Positions 10,206 through 20,235 of a stretch of 64,000 nucleotides of DNA are shown here, in pieces. A program made the translations under genes and the position numbers. The notes beneath the pieces are model-generated. The model was given only the letters and a program-made list of their open reading frames with translations, made no database searches and had not been told where the DNA came from. Position 1 is the first letter of the stretch, and every line of letters starts with the position of its first letter. This stretch comes from Prorocentrum cordatum (Eukaryota; Sar; Dinophyceae; Prorocentrales; Prorocentraceae): contig CAUYUJ010017774.1 of assembly GCA_963575745.1 (NCBI GenBank), forward strand, positions 1-64,000. Reading direction: 5' to 3'.

Positions 10206-12870
10206 ACCATCCTGTGGTGTTGGGTCCTAGGTTTGACGCGACAGAGCCCCGCATCCCTCCCTCCCGCCTCCTCCTCCCGCTCCTCCCTCCTCCCATCCTT
10301 TCGTCTGCCATCCGCATGGCCTCATCGTCGTGATATGGGCGCATGCAGTTCCACCTTCGGCATACCCCTCACACGTCTCGTGGCCCCATAGGGCACTCCA
10401 CCGAAGACCCCAGTGGCAGCGCCCGCATGTAGTTCCACCCCCATTTCGGTACACCCCCCTCACACGCTTCGTGGCTCCAATAAGGAGCCCCACCGGAGGC
10501 CCCAGTGGCAGCGCCCGCATGCAGTTCCACCCTTCATGTCGGCACACCCCTCACAAACTTCGTGGCCACATATGGGGGGTCTCCACAGACGGCCCCAGTA
10601 GCAGCGCCCGCATGCGGTTCCACTCTCATTGTGGTGCACCCCTCACACGTTTCGTGGCTCCATAGGGGGCTCCACCTAGGGCCCCAGTGGCAGCTCCCGC
10701 ATGCAGTTCCACCGTCATATCTGTACACCCCTCACACGTTGCGTGGCTCCATAGGGAGCTCAACCAAAGGCCCCAGTGGCAGCGCCCGCATGCCTTGCAT
10801 GTCGGCACATCCCTCACCCTTGTCGTGGCCCCATAGGAAGCTCCACCGAAGTCTCCAGGGGCAGCGCCTGCGGGCAGATTCACCTTGGATTTCGGCACAT
10901 CCTCTGCACGCTTCGTGGCCTCATAGGGAGCTCCACTCAAGGCCCCAGTAGCAGCGCCCGCATGCGGTTCCACCCTCCCTTCGGCGCACCCGTCACACGC
11001 TTCTTGGGCCCATAGGGAGCTCCACCGAAGGCCCCAGTGGCAGCGCCCCCATGCGGTTCCGACCGCCATTTCGGCACACCCTTCGAACGTTTCGCAGCCC
11101 CATGGGGAGCCCCACCGAAGGCCCCAGTGGCTGCGCCAGCATGCAGTTCCGCCCGCCATGTCGGCACACCCTTCACACGCTTCGTGGCCCCATAGGGGCC
11201 TCCACCGAAGGCCCCACTGGCAGCGCCCGCATGCAGTTCCACCCTCCATGTCGGCACACCCCTCACACGCTTCGTGGCCCCATAGGGGCCTCCACCGAAG
11301 GCCCCACCAGCAGCGCCCGCATGCAGTTCCACCTGGATTGCGGTGCACCCCTCACACGTTTCGTGGCCCCACAGGAAGCTCGACCGAAGGCCCCAGTTGA
11401 AGCGCCCGTGCGCAGTTTCACCCTCGTGGCCCCGTAGGGAGCTCCAGCCAAGGCCTCAGTGGCAGCGCCCTCATGCAGTTCCACCCTCCTGTCGGTGAAC
11501 CACTCGCACGTTTCGTGGATCCATACGGAGCTCAACCGAAGGCCCCAGTGGCAGCGCCCACATGGGGTTCCACCCCCAATTCCGGCGATCCCCATGACAT
11601 TTTCCGTGGCCCTATCGGGCTATGCCATAGTGAGCTCCACCGAAGGCTCCAGGGGAAGCGCCCGCATGCTCTTCCACCTGCCATTTCGGCACACCTCTTA
11701 CACGCTTCGTGGCCTCATAGGGAGGTCCACCGAAGGCCCCAGTTGCCCATGTTGTTGGTCGCCCTCCTTCATTTCATTCCCCCCGCGATGCTCGAAGGCC
11801 CCAGTGGCAGCGCCCGCATGGCGTCCCCGCCAGATGTCGGCACACCATTTACGCGCTTCGTGGCCCCATAAGCAGCTCCACCGAAGACGATACTCACAAC
11901 TGCATATGCTTGGGCCCTTCGCCAGGATATGCTTCCAAACCATCCTGTGGTGTTGGGTCCTCGTTTTGAAGAGACAGCGCCCAACGTTCTCCTCCTTCCT
12001 CCTTCCGCTGCCCCCTACCCCCCTTCCCATCCCAGGTCCCATAGCTGCCGTTACCATCCGCGTGCCATTGTTTCGGCACACCCGTACACGTTTCGGCCCC
12101 ATAGGGAACTCCACCGAGGGCCAAGTAGCACCGCCGCCCGCATGCAATTACACCCCCATTTCGGCGCACCCCTCACGCGTTTCATGGCTCCACAGGGAGC
12201 TCCACCGAAGGCCCCAGTGGCAGCGCCCGCATGCGGTTCCATCCCCGCCCCCATGTCGGCGAGCCACTCACACGCATTTTTGTAGCCTGCCTCATAGGGA
12301 GCTCCACCTAGGGCCCCACTGGCGGCGCCCGCATGCGGTTCCACCTTCCTTCTCGGCACCCCCCTCACCCTCTTCGTGGCCCCATGGGAAGCTCCACCGA
12401 AGGCTCCAGGGGCAGCGCCCGCATGCGGTTCCACCTTCCTTTTCGGCATCCCCCTCTCCATTTTCGTGGCCCCACGGGAAGCTCGACCGAAGGCTCCGGG
12501 GGCAGCGCCCGCATGCAGTTCCACTTTCATTCCTGCGATCCTCTGCCACGCTTCGCGGCCCCAATAGGGAGCTACACCGAAGGCTCCAGGGGCAGCGCCC
12601 GCATGCAGTACTCCCCATGCGGGCGAACCTCTCACACAATTCGCAGCGCCATTGGGCGCTCCGCCGAAGGCCCCAGTGGCCTCTGGTGCTGGCCCCCCCC
12701 CCCTCCTTCATTTCATTTTCCTCACCATGCTCGAAGGCCCCAGCGGCAGCGCCCAAATGTCGGCCCCGCCAGATGTCGGCACGCCCTTCACTCGCTTCGT
12801 GGCCCCATAGGGAGCTCCACCGAAGGCGACACTCACAACTCACAACTGCATATGGTTGGGTCCTTCGACA
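10206..12870. repeat. ~90-bp satellite, about 25 copies, with duplicated end
   Basis: Diverged ~90-bp units each contain GCATGCRGTTCCACC, TTTCGGCACACC, CTCACACGCTTCGTGGCC and AGGGAGCTCCACCGAAGG. Copies run from about 10335 to 11930 and 12100 to 12830. The block opens with CCAACCATCCTGTGGTGTTG (10206), which recurs at 11937 inside the array, so a large segment was duplicated as a higher-order unit. Because 90 is a multiple of 3, long open frames (one of 637 codons) cross the array on both strands in several phases; I treat them as artefacts because amino-acid content differs by phase and no domain is seen. Confidence 0.9.
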
Positions 12871-12894
12871 TGCGTTTGTTGTTTGTTGTTTTGT

Positions 12895-13062
12895 TATCTC
12901 TCTCTCTCTCTCGTTCTCCCTCTATCTCTCTCTCGCTCTACCTCTCGTTTCTCTCTCTCTCTCTCTTTCTCTCTTTTATCTCTCTCTCTCTCTCCCTGTC
13001 TCTCTCTCTCTCTCTCTCTCTTTCTCTCCCCCCCCCCTCTCTCTCTCGCTCTTTCTCTTTGA
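12895..13062. repeat. (CT)n microsatellite
   Basis: CTCTCT tract with interruptions. Confidence 0.95.
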
Positions 13063-13429
13063 AGCGAGCGCGGCTACCGATTGTCGCCAGGCAGCGAGCG
13101 ATTGCGTGGGCGCAGCGAGGATCCTCGCACACGGGGCTGCGCCCAGGCCATCGACCTGTCCGAGGACCACAAGCCCAACCTGCCGCAGGAGCAGCCTTGC
13201 GCGCGCGCGCGGGTGGCGAGGCGGGGGGAGCCATGGGCCATGGTGGGGAGGAGCAAGCAGCCGGACTGTTCGGCGGCAAGTCATGGGAGCCCTGTCTGTG
13301 CTTGCACGCCCGTTTCTAGAATGCCTGAGCGTGCGCCAGCGTGTGGTCGTCGAGGCTAGATCGCCGATGTAGCGTCGACTAGCGTCGACGTCGCATCCAC
13401 TAGTGTCTGTTAGCGCCGACTAGCGTCGA
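13063..13429 (+). other. GC-rich stretch, weak exon candidate
   Basis: A frame around 13130-13200 reads AIDLSEDHKPNLPQEQPCA, more protein-like than its surroundings, but no family is recognised. Near 13370-13430 the phrase TAGCGTCGAC recurs several times. Confidence 0.2.
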
Positions 13430-14060
13430 TTATGCTGTGTGTATGTGCGCGCTTGTGGAAATGAGTGTTGTGTGTTGTGTGTCTTGTGTGAGTGCGTGTG
13501 TGTATGCATGTGTGCGTGTGTGTTATGTGTGTGGGTGTGTTTTGTGTGTTTTGTGTTGTGTGTTATGTGTGTTGTGTGTCCGTGTGTGTCCGCGTGTGCG
13601 TGCGTGTGTGTGTGTGTGTGTGAGTTGTGTGTTGTGTGTTGTGTTGCGTGTTGTGTATGCGTGTGTGTGTGTGTCAGCGTGCGGGCGTGTGTATGCTTAT
13701 GTGTATGTGTTGTGTGCGTGTGTGCTTGCGTGCGTTTGTGCGTCTGCGTGTGTGCTTGTGTGTGCGTGTTGCGTGTTGTGGGTTGTATGTTGCGTGTTGT
13801 GTGCATGCTGTGTGTGTGTGTTGTGTGTGCGTGTGTGTGCATGTGTGTGTTCATGTGTTGCGTGCTGTGTGTTGTGTGTTGTGTGTCGTGTATGTTGTGT
13901 GTCGTGTGTGGTGTGTGTGTGTGTTGTGATGTTTGTGTTGTCTGGGTGGGTGTTGTGTGTGCGTGTGTGCGCGAGTGTGTGTTGTGTATTGTGTTTTGCG
14001 TGTTGTGTCAGTGTGTTATGCGTGTGTGTGTGTGTTGCGTGAGTTGTGTGTTGTAAGTGT
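13430..14060. repeat. (GT)n-rich tract
   Basis: Interrupted GT/TGTG repeat of ~630 bp. Frames crossing it encode only Cys/Val or His/Thr and are artefacts. It ends in a GC-rich module shared with 51.27 kb. Confidence 0.95.
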
Positions 14061-14140
14061 GTTAGAGGCCGCCAGCGCCCCGCGCGCTGGCGCCGAGGGC
14101 GCACCGGGCGCCGCCAGCGCCGCCTGAGTGGCCCGGCGCG
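14061..14140. repeat. GC module following GT tract, copy A
   Basis: AGAGGCCGCC, then GGGCGCCGCCAGCGCCGCC and GAGTGGCCC, matching 51270-51355 almost base for base. Both copies directly follow a GT tract, so tract and module probably spread as one unit. Confidence 0.7.
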
Positions 14141-14181
14141 ACGCTCGAGGTGGACTAGCTGCAGGCCAATCGACTACATTT

Positions 14182-14770
14182 AAGAGTGACCCTTTGCCAG
14201 AGTGACCTTTGGTGCGGGCTCATCGGGCCCCCCCCGATCGCTGAGCGCGATGCAATAGTGGCCGCTTGCGCGCTTGGATTTGGCCACCTTGCACCTCCTT
14301 AATGTAACCATTAAACTGCGCACCAAAGGTCTAGGCCTCCCAAATGGGGTCGGAGTAGATGGGGTCGGAGGATCGCGCCGCATCGCCGATGCATCGGCGA
14401 TGCGGCTCGATGTGGAGCCCGACTGGCTCCACGCCGCCGTCGCCGATGTTCCGCCGATGGCGACGCTGCATCGCCGGTGCATCGCCGAGACATCGCCGAT
14501 GCATCGGCAATGCGGCGCGATCCTCCGACCCCATCTACAGTCGGGGCCCTGAAGAAGGAACCCTTTTCGTTGGAGAGGGGCTCGGCGTTCCTTGATTGTT
14601 CTGCAGTTTGCCTTCATTTTTCCTGAGGTTTTCGATGCGAAATCGAAGTTTAACCCATGGAAAATAGGGGCCTCGTTCCTTATTTAGGGTTCCTTAGGTC
14701 AACGCCCCGACTGTACTCCGACCCCATCTGGGAGGCCTCGGAAAGGTCACTCTCGCCCAGGGTCACTCTT
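14182..14770. mobile_element. Nested-palindrome element with terminal inverted repeats
   Basis: The left end AAGAGTGACCC is matched in inverse by GGGTCACTCTT at the right end; over ~26 nt the ends pair with about four mismatches. Inside are three more inverted pairs: 14334-14357 with 14714-14737 (24 nt, one mismatch), 14537-14548 with 14702-14713, and a 45-nt pair 14358-14402 with 14491-14535 (one mismatch). No protein is encoded. The architecture resembles a MITE/foldback element built by nested insertion or duplication. A relative with the same outer ends lies at 16528-16756. Confidence 0.75.
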
Positions 14771-14839
14771 GCGTGCAGCCGGGCCCGCACGCGGAGCAGC
14801 CGCCGGAGGCCGCCCGGGGTGGCCCCTCGCGGGCGTGAG

Positions 14840-15150
14840 CAGGTGCCGTGCGCGGGGGGCGCCGCCATTGGCCCTGCAGGGAGCGCTGCTGGGCGAGGGG
14901 CTCGCTGGGGCTCTCTGCAATGCGGCGAGTGTCCAGAAGCTTCGGGGCCTGGCGCAGCACGAGACCGCACAGCTCGTCGAGGGCCACAACTCCGCCGTTT
15001 CCCTCGGAGCTGCGTCTCGTCATGGCAAAGCCCTTGCACGAGTCTGGCGTCCGCCTCCGTGGGCCCTACCAGAGCTGCGTGAAGGCCACCCAGACGCTCA
15101 CGCGCACGGTGACAAGGGACTTGGAGGGCACGGCAGTTGCTCTGTCAACA
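14840..15150 (+). pseudogene. Possible exon or gene fragment, unknown protein
   Basis: Two neighbouring frames look protein-like: an upstream one reading LAQHETAQLVEGHNSAVSLG and a downstream one reading MAKPLHESGVRLRGPYQSCV followed by KATQTLTRTVTRDLEG. They are in different phases, so a frameshift near 15000 or an intron would be needed to join them. No family recognised. Confidence 0.25.
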
Positions 15151-15960
15151 TGTTTTTCAGGCCCCGGCGCATTGCATGAGTTCGCCTGTTGTAGGTCGGC
15201 GTGTGCGGTGTCTTCGATCTGCCTGCCGACTTATCGGTTTCTCAAGCTCCGTGCACTGTCTCCTCCAGCCAAGAGCCTGCATAGGCAGCGTGCATCATTT
15301 CGTAGTTGGTGGAGGCTTTCTTGCATTATGTCCGTGCTTTGTTTCTCTATCTTCCCCTCCCCTTCGTCCTGCTTCGTCCCCTTCTCGCGCTGCCTTCTTC
15401 CCGTGCCTCCTTCTTTCACCCTCGGGCCATCCGCCGCACAGTAACTGTGTGCACGCCATCTCCCCAGGCTGGGCATTGCATGCCTTTTTTTGTTTCAGGC
15501 CTCGGTTAATTGCATGAGTTTGCCCATGACAGATCGGCTTGTGCAGTGTCCTCGACTTGCCTGGTATGTTTGATTCGCGATCCGATCGTCTCATTGTGCT
15601 GACGTGCCCAGAAAATGTCGCCGTCCAGGCTTGAGTGTGCATGGACAAGCTTTTCTCGTGCCAGTCCTTTCCGCTGCCGGTTCGCTCATAGTGTCTCAGG
15701 GGTATTCTCATGGAGGGAATTTGCTTTGTTGATTTGTTGCTTAGGCCTCGGTTCGTTGCAAGAGTATGCATATTGCAGGGCGTGTCGTGCGGCGTTCTCG
15801 ATTTGACTGCTGACTATGTGTATCGCGATGCGTTCGGTGCAACCTTGGGCCAACCGCCGCACAGTGGCTTTTACGCCCGCCCGCTCGCAGGACTGCTCGC
15901 TACGTGGCTGGACGCTTCACTTGCACTACGCTTGGAGCTGTTCTGGCTTCACGCTTGAGT
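15150..15960. repeat. Diverged direct repeats, three copies
   Basis: Three copies share CAGGCCTCGG(T)TNRTTGCATGAGT, then GTGTGCGGTGTCCTCGA and TGACTTGCC-like phrases (starts near 15160, 15495 and 15745). A second shared phrase, GGGCCANCCGCCGCACAGT, occurs at about 15420 and 15845. Confidence 0.65.
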
Positions 15961-16019
15961 CATCGAGCATGTCGTCGTGCCGATGTGCCGCGTCGTTGCC
16001 CGAGGTCTAACACCTGACA

Positions 16020-16095
16020 GCCTCCTCCTCCTCCTCCTCCTCCTCCTCTTCCTCCTCCTCCTCCTTCTCCTCCTCCTCCTCCTCCTCCTCTCCCT
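16020..16095. repeat. (TCC)n microsatellite
   Basis: TCC tract. Another lies at 16390-16505; both end with CTCCCTGKCATCATCTCG, so the tract and its border were duplicated together. Confidence 0.9.
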
Positions 16096-16389
16096 GGCAT
16101 CATCTCGACTTGGCGTGGGGCGGGCGGGCCCTCCTGTCCTGGGGCCGCGCACATGGGCCTCCTCATCTTCCTCCTCCTCATCTCTCCCTCCTGGGCCTGG
16201 GGCGGGCGGGCCATGTGCCGGGGGCAGCGGGGGTGACTTCGCCGCCTCAGCTGCGAGGCGAGGCTCGCGGCTGCCGAATGTGCCCGGCTGGGTCGGCACC
16301 GTGCCGGGGCGCCGCCGGCGGCCGCGCCGTCCCGCCCCCTGTCCGCGAGTGTTTTTTACCCAACCAAAAAACCAATGGGTTGTCGCCCC

Positions 16390-16505
16390 TCCCCTCCTCC
16401 TCCTCCTACTCCTCCTCCTCTCCCTCCTCCTCCTCCTCCTCCTCCTCCTCCTCCTCCTCCTCCTCCTCCTCCTCCTCCTCCTCCTCCTCCTCCTCCTCCT
16501 CTCCC
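16390..16505. repeat. (TCC)n microsatellite
   Basis: TCC tract, the second member of the duplicated pair. Confidence 0.93.
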
Positions 16506-16527
16506 TGTCATCATCTCGGCTAGACGT

Positions 16528-16602
16528 AAGAGTGACCTTTTTCTCCAGCCTGACCTCTGGTGCGGGCCGAATGGGGTCCCCCCATCGCCGACCGCGATGC
16601 GA

Positions 16603-16674
<72 letters not shown>

Positions 16675-16756
16675 CGCCTGGCGCGCTCGTGTTGGGTCCC
16701 CCCGCGGCCCCCACAAAGCCGCGCACCAGAGGTCACTCTCACCCAGGGTCACCTGT
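16528..16756. mobile_element. Short TIR element containing (TAG)n
   Basis: Outer ends AAGAGTGACC and GGTCACCTGT are imperfect inverted repeats; an inner pair TGACCTCTGGTGCG (16551-16564) and CGCACCAGAGGTCA (16722-16735) is perfect over 14 nt. The ends match those of the 14182-14770 element. The core holds (TAG)n at 16613-16674. No coding capacity, so probably a non-autonomous (MITE-like) copy. Confidence 0.7.
16613..16674. repeat. (TAG)n microsatellite
   Basis: About 20 perfect TAG trinucleotides inside the TIR element. Confidence 0.97.
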
Positions 16757-16796
16757 GCGTGTAACCGATCATCGTCCCCTCTTCGCCCCGCAGGTC

Positions 16797-16915
16797 ACCG
16801 CCCCCGGAGGTTCGGCTGCCGGCAGCGCTCCGCCCGTGCCGCCCTGCCTCCTCTCCGTGGTCGCCCGGCACGGCGCCCGGCTGCCGCCTTCGCCTCACCA
16901 CCCCGCGCTGGCAGG
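16797..16915 (+). CDS. Possible exon with RHGxRxP motif
   Basis: A short frame bounded on the left by a pyrimidine-rich stretch ending CCCCGCAG encodes PPCLLSVVARHGARLPPS. SVVARHGARLP matches the RHGxRxP active-site signature of histidine acid phosphatases, where the His is phosphorylated. Only this motif is visible; the catalytic HD/HAE motif is not in the adjoining sequence, so it would have to be on another exon or absent. A chance match in GC-rich DNA is quite possible. Confidence 0.25.
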
Positions 16916-17007
16916 GCGGGTTAACATTTCTGTCTGTCGCACCGTTCCCCCTGTCGCGGGGAGCACTCCGCTTGCCCACCCCCTGTCGGGCAGGGCGTTT
17001 TTTTGAT

Positions 17008-17145
17008 ATACCATACATGCGTACGTAGGTACGTACGTACGTACATACATGCATGCGTACACATACACCTATGCATACATACAGACACACATACATACAT
17101 ACGTGCGTGCGTACATACATATAGACGTACATACATATATATAGG
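17008..17145. repeat. (TACATACG)n microsatellite
   Basis: Irregular ACGT/ACAT tetranucleotide repeats. A very similar tract lies at 50090-50275; both neighbour the phrase GCACCGTTCCCCC. Confidence 0.9.
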
Positions 17146-17164
17146 ATTGGAGAAGATTCCAGTA

Positions 17165-18515
17165 CAATGTGTTCATTTAATTTAATTTTTGGAGTTGATG
17201 TAATTAATTAAATACGAATAAATTGAATAAATTAAATACATAGAATTAATTTAATTTATTTAATTATTTGATATGGCCCTCGTGATTAATTGAATAAATT
17301 AAATTAATTCTTTTTATTTCATTTATTCAACTTATTTAATTTATTTTTATTTATTCAATTTATTTTTCCGGTCTCCTTGCCGGAGATGCCGGCGAGCCTC
17401 GGCCGCGGCCGAATTATTTTAATTTATTTAAGTAATTATTGTAGAATAAATTAAATAATTAAATAAATTAAATAAATTCAGCGGCCCTGCGGATCGATTG
17501 GATCTCCGCCAGGGAGGCCCTAAAAATAAATTGAATACAATAAATAAATTAAATAAATTAAGTAAATTAAATAAATAGAATTAATTTCATTTATTTAATT
17601 ATTTTAATCTGGCCCTCATGATTAATTAAATAAATGAAATTAACTCTATATATCTAATTTATTTAATTTATTTGAATTAATGTTCCGGCCTGCTTGCCAG
17701 AGATGCCGGCGAGCCTCGGCCGCGGCCGAATTATTTTAATTTATTTAAGTAATGCTTGTAGAATAAAGTAAATAATTAAATAAATTGAATAAATTCGGAG
17801 GCCCTGCGGATCGCTTGGATCTCCGCCAGGGAGGCCCTAAAAATAAATGGAATACAATAAATAAATTAAATAAATTAAATAAATTAAATAAACAGAAATA
17901 TTTAATTTATTTAATTATTTTAATCTGGCCCTCATGATTAATGAAATAAATTCAAGTAGTTCTATTTATTTAGTTTACTTAATTTATTCAATTTATGTAA
18001 TTTATTTAATTAATTTAATTTATTGTTCCGGCCTGCTTGCCAGAGATGCCGGCGAGCCTCGGCCGCGGCCGAATTATTTTAATTTATTTAAATAATGTTT
18101 GTAGAATAAATTAAATAATTAAATACATTAAATAAATACAGCGGCCCTGCGGATCGCTTGGATCTCCGCCAGGGAGGCCCTAAAAATAAATTGAATAAAG
18201 TAAATAAATTAAATAAATTAAATAAATTAAATATATTAAATAAATAGAATTAATTTAATTTATTTAATTATTTTAATCTGGCCCCCATGATTAATTGAAT
18301 AAATTCAATTAGTTCTATTATTTAATCTATTTAATTTATTTAATTTATTTAATTAATTTGATTTATTTAATTTATTTTTCCGGCCTCCCTGCCGGAGATG
18401 TCGGGGAGCCTCGGCCGCAGCCGAATTAATTCAATGTATTTAAATAATGTTTGTAGAATAAATTAAATAATTAAATAAATTCAATAAAGTCGGCGGCCCT
18501 GCGGATCGCCTGGAT
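17165..18515. repeat. AT-rich island, four ~340-bp units with GC cassettes
   Basis: Long TTAAATAAATTAAAT stretches alternate with two sharply bounded GC-rich cassettes. Cassette A contains GATGCCGGCGAGCCTCGGCC and starts near 17368, 17685, 18028 and 18380. Cassette B, GCGGCCCTGCGGATCG followed by CTCCGCCAGGGAGGCCCT, starts near 17481, 17797, 18141 and 18492. Spacing is 317-352 bp. Cassette B of the fourth unit is cut after GGATCTC, where the TACCGTTTACG repeat begins. No coding capacity. Confidence 0.9.
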
Positions 18516-19180
18516 CTCGACGTGACTCGTACCGTTTACGTGCAGTCTCCCGATGCGAGTTTCTGGGTTGCACGTAAGAGGTACGAACTCCTTGGCTGCG
18601 CGTGCACGGCACGAGCTCCTGGGCTGCACGTAAATGGTACGAAACAGAGGGGCGCAGATTCGCATTCCTTTGTACTTTATGTGGTGACGTTGCGTTCTCT
18701 TGGGTTGTATTGTGCTGCGTTGCGTTGCGTTGTATTGCGTTGTGACGTTGCGTTGCATTGCGTTGCATTGTATAGTATTGTCTTTTCTTGCACTGTTTCG
18801 AAACAGGCCTGGGAGGCCCATCGCTGAAAACAGGCCCAGGAGAACCACCGAACCCTCTGTCTTGTACCGCTTACGTGCAACCCAGAAGCTCGTACCGTTT
18901 ACGTGCAGCCTCTGAGTGCGAACTTCTGGGTTGCACGTAAACGGTACGAGCTCCTGGGATATCGTAAACGACACGGGACAGATGGGTGCAGATGCGCATT
19001 CCCGTGTATTCTATGTGGTGACATTGCGTTGTATCGGGATGTATTGTACAGCATTGCGTTGCATTGTATTGCGTCGTGCCGTTGCGTTGCAGAGCATTGT
19101 GTTGTATAGCATTGGATTGTCTTGCATTGTTTCGAAGCGGGCGTGGGAGGCCAAGCGCGGAGGAAAAATCAGAAAGGTAG
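18516..19180. repeat. TACCGTTTACGTGCA repeat family, block 1
   Basis: Two units. Each has (a) a head with two to four copies of TACCGTTTACGTGCA in both orientations, separated by CCCAGRAGYTCG, able to fold into a long hairpin, (b) TGTACTYTATGTGGTGACRTTGCG, (c) a degenerate TTGCGTTGTAT tract and (d) TTTCGAAACAGGCCTGGGAGG with its inverse CAGGCCCAGGA. Other blocks lie at 29195-29790, 31625-32290 and 33890-36960. Confidence 0.9.
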
Positions 19181-19385
19181 CTTCGCCGTTGTTCCGGCCG
19201 CGCCCTGAATTCGGAATAGCGTTGTCGCCTCTGCGCTGATTACTAGGTCAATTTTCGCAACCCCTTATCCGTGCGACCACAGGTGTTTGCAGCGCGCGCC
19301 CTCGCAGTTAATCTTGTACGTCGCGCCTGTTATCGGCGCATTCCGCACTGCAGCCGTATCTCTCTCGAGATATAACCACTTTGGC
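19181..19385. other. Upstream region of the 19503 gene
   Basis: Unique sequence between the repeat block and the first leader hairpin. No GGCTCAAG relic is seen here, unlike the other four hairpin leaders. Confidence 0.4.
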
Positions 19386-19493
19386 GTGGCTCGGCATTGC
19401 CGGCCTGTCATCATACTTCTTGCGTGGCTCGGCATTGCCGGCCTGCTACTTCCATTCTCCCGTTCCTGTTCGTGGCTCGGCATTGCCGGCCTG
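19386..19493 (+). promoter_or_regulatory. Leader with three covarying hairpins
   Basis: Three identical 22-nt copies of the GTGGCTCGGCATTGCCGG-type hairpin at 19386-19407, 19424-19445 and 19472-19493; the last ends 9 nt before the ATG at 19503. Each can form a 7-bp stem with one bulged T and an ATT loop. The copies lie in different reading frames relative to one another, so a conserved peptide is unlikely. The function (RNA structure, promoter or protein site) is unknown. Confidence 0.7.
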
Positions 19494-19502
19494 GTCTCCG
19501 CC

Positions 19503-20225
19503 ATGTCGCCTCAAATCGTCATCTTCTATAACGTAGTGATGCCTGATCGCCCGCCCCTTCAGCGCGGCGCAGTTGATCTGTTCCAACTCGGTGTGAAAAC
19601 CGAAGATTGGGAATCTGGATTGCGCGGCAACGCTTCGATCTCGGACGCCTGGGAGTTCGGCGTGCCCCTGGAGGCAGGCTTCAAGGTCGGCGACAGGGTC
19701 TCCCAGGTTCTCTCCGTGACCGTCGCAGCCAGCAGCCGCGAGATCATCCGCCCGCGGGCTGACGGTCGCCCCTGCGTGATCCACGGCCGCAGTGGCACCC
19801 TGAAGATTGCGAGAGGGTTCTGCGTCTCCTGCGCTTGCGCGGTCGAGGCGGACCGTACCGCCGACGCCAGGGCCGCTCTGCAAGATTTCCCTTCGGGTCA
19901 GCGATCGAGCCTGTTTGCCCTGCTCCGCGGTCCCGCGAGCATGGGCATCCGACTCGCGCTGGGAAGCATTCTGGACTCCATGGAGGCGCAGCTCCTCAGT
20001 TGGAAACCTCGGATCAAGAACAACAAGCAGGCGCTGGACAAGGAGCTGGATCGTTGGAGTGGTCTCGGCCGCGTCCTCCAGCGCGCGGCCTACGGCGCCC
20101 CCGTGCAGCTGGGGTGGTCGGACTTGGAGGAGTTCGTGGTGTGTCGGGATCCTTGCCGCTACGGCCCAGGCGTCGGACTGGGCCGAATGCTCGGCGAGCA
20201 ATGCAGCTGCGGAATGTTATATTGA
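19503..20225 (+). CDS. Unknown protein, 240 aa, possible 5' part of helicase gene
   Basis: The ATG at 19503 (GCCATGTCG context, directly after the hairpin leader) is preferred over an upstream in-frame non-ATG start, because the hairpins would otherwise be translated. The product begins MSPQIVIFYNVVMPDRPP and contains a Cys cluster CVSCAC near residue 110. No domain recognised. Its last residues (GEQCSCGMLY) run into a repeat block. The next gene's coding signal resumes after that block in the same phase modulo 3, so the two may be exons or interrupted halves of one gene. Confidence 0.55.
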   Translation: MSPQIVIFYNVVMPDRPPLQRGAVDLFQLGVKTEDWESGLRGNASISDAWEFGVPLEAGFKVGDRVSQVLSVTVAASSREIIRPRADGRPCVIHGRSGTLKIARGFCVSCACAVEADRTADARAALQDFPSGQRSSLFALLRGPASMGIRLALGSILDSMEAQLLSWKPRIKNNKQALDKELDRWSGLGRVLQRAAYGAPVQLGWSDLEEFVVCRDPCRYGPGVGLGRMLGEQCSCGMLY

Positions 20226-20235
20226 ATCGCTTCGC

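Noticed and set aside
11459-13372. 637-codon plus-strand frame across the 90-bp satellite and CT tract
   Set aside because: Open because the unit length is a multiple of 3; comparable frames exist in other phases and on the other strand, and it runs on through a CT microsatellite.
14680-14700. Telomere-like TTTAGGG
   Set aside because: Single occurrence (TATTTAGGGTTCC), no tandem array.
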